A stretch of DNA of 64,000 nt from Pelecanus crispus. Lineage: Eukaryota > Chordata > Aves > Pelecaniformes > Pelecanidae. Below the pieces are notes generated by a model. That model did no database searches, was not told the origin of the DNA, and was given only the letters and a program-made list of their open reading frames with translations. The DNA lies in contig NC_134652.1 of assembly GCF_030463565.1 (NCBI RefSeq), forward strand, positions 14,547,397 to 14,611,396, given 5' to 3'. Made by a program: the position numbers and the translations under genes. This document shows, one piece after another, positions 1-11,480 of the stretch. The stretch's first letter is position 1. Every line of letters begins with the position of its first letter.

Positions 1-1944
1 GTTTTTTTTGGTCGTCGTTATCCCCGCCCCCCCCCCCCCCATAGCAGGAGTTTTTTAGCAAGTATAAATGTTTCCAGATGATAAGGATAAAAAGGTAAAA
101 GTGGCTTATATTAAAATTTCTCCTTCAGGAATTTAATGCAGTGCATTTTGAAAATTCAATGCTTCCTTAAAATGTCAGAGTAAAGATGTTAAAGAAGTAT
201 CGTGGTTGTGCATCAAATGTACTGGTTAAAAATAGCTGTAACTCTTTACTGCAATCTTTTTCATCTCTCTGAGATTTAGAAGTCTCCTTTATACTTTCTG
301 CTGCTTAATTGCTTACACTTGCTACTGTTCCTGACTCCCTCTTTAAGTTCTACTTCTGTTTCATTTAAACTGCTCTGCTTCAGTTTCTCTTCATTGAAAA
401 ATAAATCACTTGCTTCAGAAATTTAATTTTAAATGTGTTCTTCACAGCATATATTGCCCTTTCGCTGCAGTCCTACATCCTGTCTTCAGTTCTTTCAAAA
501 TATTTAATGGTATATTTTTATATTGTCTTGACTTTCTGTCCACCCACGCTTTCACTGATCTCCTCCAATCTTCTTTCTGATGTTTGAGTTCATTGAACTG
601 CTGTAAGGTCACAGGTGGGTTGTTTGTGGTTAGATCTGAGGCATAATTCTTGTTTCATCCGTCTTAATCTGTCTGTTACCTTTGCCACTCAACATTGTCC
701 CTTCTGTTTTATTTACTTGATGTATATGGTGTTTTCATTGATATTTTCCAATTATATGGTGGTGTTTTTCCATAGATTCTATCATTTCTACTCTGTTCTG
801 TTCCCAAAGTTAATGTTTTCTGCTCTATTGGACTCATTTCAGTTCTAAGTGCCACTGTAACTTCTAGATCCTTGTTTAACCCACTACCTGCCTTTTTAAC
901 CTCCTCCTTTTTGCATTCTTGGTTTTTGCCAAGACCTCATGTGTCCAGCCTGTGTATCTTGAAGTTATTTGCAAAAGCTACCTTGCTTTCCTCTGAATCT
1001 GACTCCTTTTTCCTTGGAGTTTGGGATTTTATGGAATTAAGTTGTGATACTTTGCCTTGTACCACCATAGCTTCACTAACTTTCCTCAGTCCTGCAGGCT
1101 TTATAAGAAATTTTTAGTCACTCTCCCATACCTGGCCTTTTTCTCCCTTCTCCTGTTCATCATCAGTCATTTTTCCTTTCCTGCTGTTCTGAATGTGTTG
1201 CCTTCTCATAGGAGCACCTCAGTTCAGTGGATTTTAAATACCATGGTGTTTTCAGTCTCTTTCTGTCTTGTATATTGACCTTAAAGATACTCCTTTTCTT
1301 TCTTCTATGAAATTTCCATCTTCTTTATGTACATGCCAAGTTTTTAACTTTTTGTCCTTTTTCTGTGACCCCTCTACACTTGCTATGCTGTACCTGACTC
1401 CTGTGTCCTAATGCTCTAATTAATGATGGTAAGTACAGAGGAGCTAGTACTATCATTAGTTAATAACCCATGTTTATGGCAAGGTGAAGAAGGAAATGCA
1501 GAAGAGGGCTAAAAAAATCTTTTAATTTTTTATGATGTAAGAGGATGGCCCAAAAGACTGTACATTTTCTTCCACAGAGCATCAAGTCATATTACCCATT
1601 TATTGGAACCCTTGAGAGGGGAGACTGTATTGTATATAGCACTCTTAAAGCCCTTCTATTAAATGTACAGTTGATAGATCTGTAGCTTAGAGACTTGTGT
1701 TTCTGTTCTGCATTTGAAATTTAAAACTGCCTTCATAAAGGAACAACAAAGAGACTCAATTTTGTACTCAGTGTTTTATGAGCCTTTCTGATATGGGTAA
1801 CAGGAATAGTTCAGTCATATACAATACAAACAGGAAAAAATTATAACACCGGAGGTTAGATGCTCAAGAGCTTTCCCATATCTCATTAGCCAGAATCAGT
1901 GCTCAGGCTTCTGTCAATAACCTGGAAACTATACACTGCACGAC

Positions 1945-1972
1945 TTCTTTTTTTTCTTTTTTTTTTTTTTTT
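1945..1972. repeat. Poly-T low-complexity tract
   Basis: Almost pure T interrupted by single C bases. No adjoining retroposon body was recognised on either side. Confidence 0.8.
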
Positions 1973-4900
1973 GATGCATTACTGTAGGACCAGTTAATCT
2001 GAGAATTGCCATAGAAACATATGGCATTTGGAAGCTTCAACATATAAGAGTATTACTTGATGTTTGCAGTAAAAAAATTGAGTGTTAAAATGTTCAGGAA
2101 TAAGATTGATCTAATTTTGGCTTCAGAAAAATCTGTGTGTTTAGCCTAAGTTGGCCTCGCTTTTTTAGTAGTCAGTGGGGAAAGGTTACCTTCAGAGGGC
2201 AATTCACCCTTTCCCATTTTAGATACTTATCTTTATCACACAGTATTTAACTGTGTGAGGTGAGTTGTCCTGGAAACTTGTGATGGGGGTTCTTCTTCCT
2301 ACCTATGGAGATACCACTGCCAGAAGAACTCTTGGAGTGCAGTTCTCATGATATCAGGCAACACCTCTGGGAATGATGACAGGGCAAATATAAAAGTTGC
2401 CAAATTACCTGAATGTTTCCAAGTAAACAGATGATATTTTATTGAATAGGCTTTATCTGGAATCAAATGTCAAAAGAAAAAGCAATGATATAAATCTAGA
2501 TGTCTTGAATAAGGATCAGATATTTCAACAAATAGTACAAGAATATTTCTTGGATGCGTACCGGGTCAAAGGTGTTCAAGCTTTAATGTGTTAACTTGAT
2601 TGAAGTTATTGTGAAAAAGTAATATGTTTTTCCTATTGCTTCTAGTTGATCTGCAAGAAAACCACCTTCAAGACTGATATTTGGAAACATAGTCATATAT
2701 AATTGGAGGGGTAAGTTGTGCTTTTATACTTATTTGAGTGAGAAGCAAACCTCAGAAAAAGTGTCAACAACTTGAAATTTGCATAGCTGATTCTCTTTAT
2801 TGATTAACTGACTAATTAACTGACTAATGCAATTAAAAACTTCAGGTCCTCTTTCATGACAAAATTCTTCAAGAAGGCTGGACACTTTTTGGTTTGTATT
2901 TAACCAAAAGCCTCCTTTTATAGGAGTTTTCAGGTAATATTAAAATACTGAGCTGCATTGGTGGATAGCTGCATTTTTTAATACAGTAGTTAGTCTAATA
3001 AAAATTCTTTCTCTCCATGTCTTGATGACTATAATAATCTTTCACAGAACCACACATGAATAAGTCTATCTAGAGTATTGATTTCTTTTAAAATAATACA
3101 CAATTAAAATACTACTACTCTTAGCTATAATGCTGTATTCTTTCAAACCATTTAAATCATTTGAGATTATATTTCATTTAAAGCAAAATCTATTTGACCA
3201 AAACTGTACATGAATACAAGGCAAAGCATTTAAAAGTTAGAGCCCCCTCTCTCTGATGGATATTAGAAGCTTTAGTTAAGTCACATGCAAGCATGTATTA
3301 CAAATGCTTCACCATGTTTGTCTTTCCTCCAGATGGTAATTAGACCTTTTCCTCTTGCATAGGAGTCACGAGCTGATTTGCTCTTTTTGTTTGTGGCTTT
3401 CAAATTTGCATTAGTTCACATAGCAGCTTGGATTAGAAATTTATTAAGGGAGAAAGATAGCTTTGTATCTCAGTATTGCTTTCAGTCAATATTGGCACAA
3501 AAAATGACCGAACAAAAAACCCACATGTGTTGCTGCTTTTCTTTCTGCAAATCCTAAATTTCTTCCTGTTCCCAGGAACCTTTTTTTCCAGAATGGGCAT
3601 TGTGTTCTCTTCTGATCCGGATCAGCTCTGGAATCTTAGGACTGAATAACTTGTTCTGTAACACAAAAATGAGTTACTTTTAAATCTGTTTTTTATTATG
3701 GCCGGCTAGCCAGCCAGCAAACCCAATCCTGGTTATGTGGTAAGAATAAGCAGGAAGTTTATTATGCCTTCTACAACTATTATTAAAAATATACCATACT
3801 GAAAAGTAGGGAACATTTCACACAAAAAAAAAGGACAATCTGACAAAAAGATAGCACTGAAAACTACTGATTCTTTAGTACTATCCCAAAGAGAGACATT
3901 GCAGTGTGAAAATATTGGAGACTCGTTTACTAGCAGAAAGGGGAAATAACATTTAGAATGAGAGATACCAATTGTTTATTAATGCAAAGCTAGACTTTAA
4001 AATATAAACTGATTTTTACTGAGAAAAAAGCATAGTTTTTCATTGAAAAATGTTATTTTTATATTACAACCATGTTTAAAATAGTTTCTGTATGTTTAAT
4101 GTTCTTCTCTTTTTACCTAGATTTTTATAAGCTATTGGGTAATTCTCATTGTTGAGGTAAAAAAACCTGTTTACTGTGTGTTGTAAAGTAGAATTTAATT
4201 TTATGTAGTGTCTCTTCTTGGTACAGCAGCAATGTGTAGCGCTGTAATAATGTGTCAATTTTTAAGGCAAACAGCAGCTATTATGTATTCAACAATAGTA
4301 TAGGCAAACTTTGGGCACTAGGACCTGTTTATGAGAAAACAGAGTATTGTGATGTGATGCACTTTGTTTCAAGTGCTGTGGAATCTTTATTTTTTTGACA
4401 GATGGGACCTTTAATATCTAATCCACAAAATTATGTTTTATAGTACACCACGCGATATTTATGGATTAAGCCAAAAAAGTTCATTACATTAAGTGGACTG
4501 AATTTTCTGTAGCAGAAAATAAAATTACCTACAGGAGAAATAATTCCTGTGGCTTCTGGCTGAGCTATAATATATTGTTCTGGATGCAGTATACAGGAGT
4601 GACTTACTTTCAGAAGGATGAGCTAGGGAGTGGCATCTGTTCAAATGCAATTAAGAAGATGCTTAAACCTGTTTATAAAAGGCTGTTTGTTTTTTTTTTA
4701 CATACCAAGAAGTTGCAAATAGTAGTGACTTTATCATGTTAGCTGTGACAGTGATTCATGTAGGGAATGTAAGAAGTCGCAGCCACAGTCATTGGTGAGG
4801 TATTTTCTTTCCAGAATCTTAATAGTGTTATGTCAATTTGGTGCCTTCCTATTGGATTTGGAAAAAAGTTTTTAAAGGTGGGCAAAAATCATTACCAGCA

Positions 4901-7900
4901 AAGAAGTCTAGCCTTCTTTGCTCCATAGAGAGGAAAGGTATTAAGAAGATACTCATGTTGCAGGACAGGTATTCCTGAACAGTTTTGGTTTGTTCTGTAT
5001 CAGTCCTATATCAGCACTCAGTGATGAGATTTGGACAGACCTCAGAGGGAGCATCTATAAGATATTATTTCAGAACATCCTCAGAGAATTACAAAAATTG
5101 CTAACCCAAAAGTTAATAGAGGACAAAGCCTCTGGATTTTTAATGGCTCCTAATAGAGTTTAGCAGCTGAAGATAAGGGATGATGCGCCAGCTTTTCTTA
5201 GCTGAGAAGAAACTACGCTTCAGATCATTCAAAGTTCACAGAATGCAGTGTAAGAGACTGTGCGGAACAACTTGTCCTAAGGAATCAAGAAATATCTATG
5301 CACCTTTGGCATTTCTAAAACTTTTTAGTTTTGTAGGTCAGAGCAGCCTGGGTGTGACTAAGAAATCCCATGCTTGATATCAGGTATAAAAGTTCTAGTT
5401 CTCAGAAGGGAGGCACAGTTACAAAAGAAATTCAGGGAAGAGCAGGCTGGGAATTGTACCATTTTTGACACAAAAAACCCCCACCCTTTTGATACTTTTC
5501 CTAGATGGTAGCTGAGACGACCTGTGTGAGGAGCACTAGAAAAGCATAACAAAAGCTTTGTTCTTATGTGGAATGATAGTTCAAACTTCCCCCAGTAGAA
5601 GAGAGAATACTGGAATACTATATCTCAATGCTTTTCTTTTTCCTGCTGCCTTTCATCTTGCACAGGTTTGTCTTTTGGAATGTCTGAACATTTTTCTACA
5701 AGAAGTGCCTTCAGGCAGGAAGCATTATGAGTCTTTATTTGGAGGAGAAAAAGAATAATTTTGTGGAATAGCATTAAAAAAATCAACTGACCAAAGAATA
5801 AACGCAGCTGACCTAGAAACAGAGATCAGTGTCAAGCTAACTGTATTCATCTTCCTAAAAGAGTAACAGGTCTCGACCTTCCAAAAGAGTGCCAAATGAG
5901 TAATCTCAGTCTCTAGTTACGCTCACAAAATATACGCTGGTCCTAGTTGGATCTGAAACTTATATATGTTATATTCAATTTTATATATTATCTGATTTGA
6001 ATTCTTTTGTATATACCAACAACAATGCTATTTGGACACCACATTTCAAGCACAGCCTCACAGTGTTCTGATATAGTTAAAAGGTTCACTTGTATAGCAA
6101 AGAAAAGCTTAAATTCATTTCAGAGCATTAAGCAAGTCTGTCATGATTAAATGCTTTGGTATGTGCTGGGAATACTTTGAAAATTTTGTCACAACTGTGC
6201 ACCTAGACCAAATGGTAGGTTAATTGTTCTGAAGTCTCTGGTTGTAATGGTGTGCTCTGTGCTATGAGTGTTCATATAAATTCTGATCTTATTCCAGAGG
6301 ATCTTTTAATTTACACCAGATGTGTAAACTAATTTAAAGGGGAGGGAGGGAAATGGGCAGGAAAACTTGCTTCTAGAAATTGAGTCAACTTTGTCATGGA
6401 GTTCACAGGCCCAATAGCTTCAGAAAGCTATTAGCCAGTGCTTGCCACTTCTACCCAAATTTCTGACATTTGAAAATCTTCATTGAAGAAGTGCAACTAA
6501 ATCTATCTTACACTGCTATACCAAAGTAGGAAAGCTAACTGTGTTGTCTTAAGCTGGGGTGAATTAGGTTTTATTCTCTTTGCTCTGTTAGTTAACTTGA
6601 ATGTGTTAATATTCCTTTATGTTGGATCAGTAACTTACATGTATCTGGAAAAAAAAAATCAAAAAAAAACTTTCCTGTTTGGAATCCTCTTGCTATCAAA
6701 GCTTCCATATTGCTGTTTTTCCAAGCAGCAAACTTACTATTTATAAGAAGGAATTTATTTTTAGTTTTGTTTGTTAGTTTCACACTAATAACCGAGAACC
6801 CTCTCTCCCAGTGAAAGAATGGCTTCAGCAGCTCAGCTCATTCTGGCAGCACTGTGGGTGATTAAGAGCTTTCAGAGACAATTAATCATCTTCATAGACT
6901 TCCTCCTGCCCTCACTTGAGACAGGTTAGAGATTAGTTGAAGAAGATGCTTCAGCATGATTATCCAATAGCTTTAAAATACAAATAGCAAGTGAGGCTTT
7001 CTGACTCTCAGTAGTGACTGCTACTACCTTATTTATGGTAAGCTTACAGCTGTCCATGACAAATAAACATATAGAGCTAGTTTACTGGTCTGTTGAGTAG
7101 TTTGCTGATTTCTTGATATGTAGGAAAATATCTTGTGAGTAATGCATGGGACAAGGATCAGAAGGAGCTACTTCTACTGCTTATTTTATTGCACGCTTCC
7201 TTGTCGGTTTTCTAAAATCATGCTTTTGGAAAATTGCGTGCCAAAACCTTGTTAAAAGGTTTAACTTGCATATAAAACAAGTTGCAATGCCAAAGGTGGC
7301 AATCTAGAACTGCAAGCTTTGTCCCCCTATCCTTCCAAGACTGTTGATGTTGGAGGACCCAGACTGTGTGGTCTCCTGCAGCCACATGTGCCTGTCCAGA
7401 AGGATTTCTAGGTAGTGCTGTGGAAATGAAAAAACAGAGAGAGGAAAATACATTACAGGTTACAACATGGAGACATTAAATCTCCTGGAAGACTGTTACA
7501 CAGTAGTGGTGTCAGTTTATCAATAAACAAGGCTTTTTTTGCTCCTATCTATATCCTGATTATTATAGGCATTGTGGGCAATACCTTTCTATGTTGTTTA
7601 TGATAGACTCCTACTGGCTAAAGTTTGTGGTAATGGGTCTTTTGTCTTGCACCATCTTCCCTTGCCAGGGATGTATATTGTAATATAATCTAATGTAATT
7701 AAAAGACATACCATGTTTAAAACTTCAGGCAGTATCTTTAAGAAATATTCTGTAATTCTTTCTTTTTGGTAAATGTGTTATCACAGGCGGTTAGACAGAT
7801 GTTAATGCTTATACAAGTAACATTTCAGGAACTGCTAAACTTCTGGAAGTTCAGTTCTAGCTCTCTTAATTTTGCTTTAAAACCATTGTTTTTTAATTGA

Positions 7901-9248
7901 AATTGTGCTTGCCTTGTATATAAGACCTACAGGACGTGTAGTGCCCTTGCTGACATTTATTGCAGCATGTAGCATCTAAACTTAAAGGACTTCACATGAG
8001 CAGCAGCAGAGGGTAGTTTGTTAGGAAAGACTGAAAGTGCTTACCCTACTCTGATATTTTAATAGAATCACCAGGTAGGAAATGGATACAAACTGACCTT
8101 ATCTTACTGTTTGATAGTTTTCTAACAGTTGTAAAGTTGGTATCAATACACGTTCTTTTTTTTCAGGAGCCTTTTTGGTCTTTCAGTGATATATTTTGGT
8201 CTCAGTGGTGGTTTTTGTCTTGTGACTGGTGTTGAAAACTTTCTTTTAATTATGTATTTTTAAAAAGTCTATGGGTGAGTTTAATTTTTAGAATCTTTAC
8301 TCCATATTATCTGTAATCAAAGGCTTTACTTTCCAGCTCACTAAGATCTACTTGTGTAATAAGGGATTGGGTTTGTTTGTTTTTAATTTAAAATGTTGTA
8401 TGTGGCCTTGTGTAATTAAAAACATTTCTTAAAATATGGTGGTTTTAACTGTATCATACTGGAATTGCCTCTGCTGATCATGAAGAATTGAATAATACTC
8501 ATTTGTCACGCAGGGTGTTGACTCAAACACAGATGAGTTCAATTCAGATGACAGAGGTTGTTACAAAACCCATCTGTTGACTGTGTTCCTCTTTCCACAA
8601 GTCGCTTTCTCTGCAGCAGGGATGGCTGATCCATGAAGCAATTCTTTAACAGCCACAGTTTGTAGCCTGATTTAGTCAAGTAAACCAATGGTGACTTTAA
8701 GTTGTTTTAAGGTACTGGGTTGGCAACTCTAACAGCTCAGGAGCTGCTTCCTGTGTAAATCATCAGTGCTAGTATAGCAGTGGCAGTCTTTGGAGAAGAG
8801 TGAATGACTGGTAGGATGTTTAAGCTGCCTGTATTGGTGGGTACGTGTTCTCTGCTTCTGATTTGTAGCTAACTTGAGAAAGAATTTTTGCAGTGGTCTG
8901 CCAGCAGTTGCAGAGTAGTTGCAGACAGCTGCTGGCAAGATACGTGTTCTGTGCCTCCAAACGAGTCATCTCAAACTAAGGCAATTTTCTTCAAGAGCTT
9001 TGGTTGCTAATCACATCTGGAGAAAAGACAACAAAAAAACTATTAAAACAGATACTCTTCTTTGGGGTTTCCATTTCACTGGGATTGGAAGAAGACCAAT
9101 TCTTAAGCATTTAATATTTTTGAAAAAGGTATGTGGTGAACACAGGAATAGGAGCCAAGAAATTTATTGGCCAGGGCTGATTCTGTTGAACAAATCACTC
9201 GGGTGTTAAATGGGGAGCTATTCTAACAAGGCTACCAGGTAGGCTGCT

Positions 9249-9288
9249 TGGGAGGGAAGAAAGAAAATGGGCTTGGTTTTGGGTGGTG
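9249..9288 (+). repeat. Dispersed 40-bp direct repeat, copy 1
   Basis: This 40-bp segment, beginning TGGGAGGGAAGAAAGAAAAT, recurs without mismatch at 11441-11480, about 2.19 kb away. Both copies are preceded within 25 bp by GCTACCA followed by A or G, so the shared block may once have been longer. A CR1 relic and a solo LTR lie between the copies. I do not recognise the family. Confidence 0.8.
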
Positions 9289-9439
9289 ACATTGTTGGGA
9301 AGGCTGCCAATTTTCCTTGGTTTCCCTTCTTTCCCTTTTAGGATAATACTTTGCTGGGCTCACAAGATGACTCTGAGGATTCTGGACTTGGTTTAATTCT
9401 CACTATAGTCAGGAAAGCCAACATTGATAGCAGTAGGTG

Positions 9440-9775
9440 AATCATAGAATGCTTTGGGTTGGAGGGGACCTTTAGAGGTCATCCAGCCCAACCCCCCTGC
9501 AGCGAGCAGGGACAGCTTTAACCAGATCAGGCTGCTCAGAGCCCCGTCCAACATGGCCTGGAATGTTGCCAGGGATGGGGCCTCTACCACCTCTCTGGGC
9601 AACCTGTTCCAGTGCTTGACCACCCTCATTGTAAAACATTTCTTTCTTATGTCTAGTCTAAATCTATTCTTCTTTAGTTTAAATCCATTATTCCTTGTCC
9701 TGTCACAACAGGCCTTATTAAAAAGATTCTCCCCATCTTTCCTGTAGGCCCCCTTTAAGTACTAGAAGGTCGCAA
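9440..9775 (-). mobile_element. CR1 LINE, 5'-truncated 3' end
   Basis: Read on the minus strand, this ends in the CR1 3' terminus (ATTCTATGATT type). It carries the last codons of the reverse-transcriptase frame, with the signature [15 protein letters not shown] at 9393-9629. Only about 340 bp remain, a normal length for a 5'-truncated CR1. The sequence differs clearly from the other CR1 copies in the window, so it is another subfamily. The left edge is defined by AATCATAGAAT; the right edge is approximate. Confidence 0.93.
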
Positions 9776-10097
9776 GACTGAAAGAGACAGCCTTATTTTA
9801 ATAGGCTAGTGTCTAGAATAATCTCAAATTGAGGCTTTTTGTTTACTTGTGTTTAGATAACTACTGTGTAAACTTTAGATTTTTGCCTTTGAAACAGAAT
9901 TGTTTTCCCAAGAAGTGGTCCAAATAGCAGAACTTAATTCTATTTTTGTTTTTGATTATGCCTTTATAGCCTTTCTTTGGAGTTATTTTATAGAGAGGTA
10001 AAAATAGAATACAGATATCTTATATTTAATAAACTTGTGGACTAGATGCTTCTCTTTCCTTTTTTTTCCCGTGGCAGGATTGAATTCCTTGCACTAT
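9776..10097. other. Spacer between CR1 relic and solo LTR
   Basis: AT-rich unique-looking DNA with no feature recognised. Its last bases, ACTAT at 10093-10097, form the left target-site duplication of the adjoining LTR. Confidence 0.6.
10093..10097 (+). repeat. Target-site duplication, left copy
   Basis: ACTAT directly precedes the first TG of the LTR and is repeated exactly at 10656-10660 directly after its terminal CA. Confidence 0.9.
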
Positions 10098-10655
10098 TGT
10101 TGTGGTTTAGCCCCAGCCAGCAACTAAGCACCATGCAGCCGCTCGCTCACTCCCCCTACCCCGATGGGATGGGGGAGAGAATCAGAGGAGTAAGAGTGAG
10201 AAACTCTCCTAGGTTGAGATAAGAACAGTTTAATAATTGAAATAAAGTAAAATAGTAATGATAATAATAACAATACAATAATAATAATATCCAAAGCAAG
10301 TGATGCACAATGCAATTGCTCACCACCTGCCGACCAATACCCAGACGATTCCCGAGCAGCAATCGCTGCTCCCCAGCCAACCCCCCCCAGTTTATATACT
10401 GAGCATGACGTCATATGGTATGGAATAGCCCTTTGGGCAGTTTGGATCAACTATTCTGGCTGTGCCCCCTCCCAGTTTCTTGTGCACCTGGCAGAGCATG
10501 GGAAGCTGAAAAGTCCTTGACTAGCATAAGCAGTACTCAGCAACAACTAAAAACATCAGCGTGTTATCAACATTCTTCTCCTACTAAATCCAAAACACAG
10601 CACTGTGCCTGCTGCTAGGAAGAAAACTAACTCTATCCCAGCTGAAACCAGGACA
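10098..10655 (-). mobile_element. Solo LTR of an endogenous retrovirus (ERVL-like)
   Basis: The 558-bp element begins TG and ends CA, and is flanked by a perfect 5-bp duplication ACTAT (10093-10097 and 10656-10660). A 5-bp duplication fits the class III/ERVL group. On the minus strand it starts TGTCCTGGTTTCAGC, a start I recognise from abundant avian LTRs. It carries a TATA box (TATATAAA, complement of 10391-10398) with a TGACGTCA palindrome just upstream (10406-10413), and an ATTAAA-type signal further on. The promoter elements fix the orientation. No internal retroviral sequence lies on either side, so this is a solo LTR left by recombination. An imperfect AAT-type repeat lies inside at about 10258-10290. 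Confidence 0.93.
10391..10413 (-). promoter_or_regulatory. LTR core promoter: TATA box plus CRE palindrome
   Basis: Reading the minus strand, TGACGTCA (10406-10413), a full cAMP-response element palindrome, is followed 7 bp later by TATATAAA (10398-10391). Together they form a complete-looking U3 promoter that would drive transcription leftward, away from STN1. Activity is inferred from motifs only. Confidence 0.7.
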
Positions 10656-10660
10656 ACTAT
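10656..10660 (+). repeat. Target-site duplication, right copy
   Basis: ACTAT follows the terminal CA of the solo LTR, pairing with 10093-10097. Confidence 0.9.
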
Positions 10661-11390
10661 AAAGTCATTACACTGTATTTAAAACAAAATGCAGAAAAGG
10701 ATGATTTTTTGCTAGGACTCTGTATTGCTTGTATTCCTAAGCCTTATCACCATCTTTCAGCAAAAGCCAGTTTAATCCTTAAACACTTGTACATATGGAA
10801 TCTGTTCAGAATTGTCTATTGTTAGCTATCTGTGTTCTCATTGATTATAATGTGCATCCCCACAATGCCTGCTATTTGCCCCTTGGATCTTCATTGTACA
10901 GGGTAGCTGTTATCTTCCTCGCTGATAGCATATCGCCAATGGTACCAGTTAAGAGCTGAAAAAACTTTCAGCATAATGGAAAATTCCACTTTCGCCAGGA
11001 TGACTCACTAATTAATTAACCCCTGGGATATTCTGCCTGGGATGGAGAGGCTTCCTGTGCCAACTTAAGAAAAAGTTACAGGAAGATACTATTACATAGC
11101 AAAAGAGAAACTGATTGGAAGAATTTTATCTGCTTGTAAGAATTATGTTTCTAATGCTATCAATCTGCCTGAAACAAGTTTGGAAACTAACTGATAAACA
11201 GGTAGTTTGGAAAAGGTTGCTTCTCTGACTACATCTTCCTTTGCTGTAGGAGCAAAAAGACAGCTGCTGTTAATGCCATGAGAAGAATGGACTCGTAATA
11301 GGAGTGTGTGGAGGCAAGCAGTACAGGAGGCAGTAAATATCCTTTCCTCCCAGCAGGCCACAAGCTTTTGGCTTTAAATAGGTCACTGTT

Positions 11391-11443
11391 CAAATATAGC
11401 TACCAAGTGGCCACTATAGCTGCCAAATATAGCTACCAAGTGG
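11391..11443 (+). repeat. Imperfect tandem duplication, 33-bp period
   Basis: The 20-mer CAAATATAGCTACCAAGTGG occurs at 11391-11410 and again at 11424-11443, separated by a diverged partial copy. The second copy runs directly into the dispersed 40-bp repeat. Confidence 0.8.
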
Positions 11444-11480
11444 GAGGGAAGAAAGAAAATGGGCTTGGTTTTGGGTGGTG
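11441..11480 (+). repeat. Dispersed 40-bp direct repeat, copy 2
   Basis: Identical over 40 bp to 9249-9288. It is followed by a G-rich stretch that only loosely resembles the flank of the first copy. Confidence 0.8.

Larger units (their letters stand above)
1..9439. other. Non-coding DNA left of the STN1 start; no gene recognised
   Basis: No open frame here resembles a known protein and none has a convincing exon structure. The first 42 bases hold a T run and a run of 14 C (27-40), which may be a low-quality contig edge. About 240 to 1400 is strikingly pyrimidine-rich on the + strand. A T-rich tract lies at 1945-1972. From human synteny, SLK would be expected further left on the opposite strand, but I see no SLK exon. 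Confidence 0.6.

Noticed and set aside
10098-10655. Reading the LTR as plus-strand
   Set aside because: The TATA box and CRE are in functional order only on the minus strand, and the minus-strand start TGTCCTGGTTTC is the usual 5' end of this LTR type.
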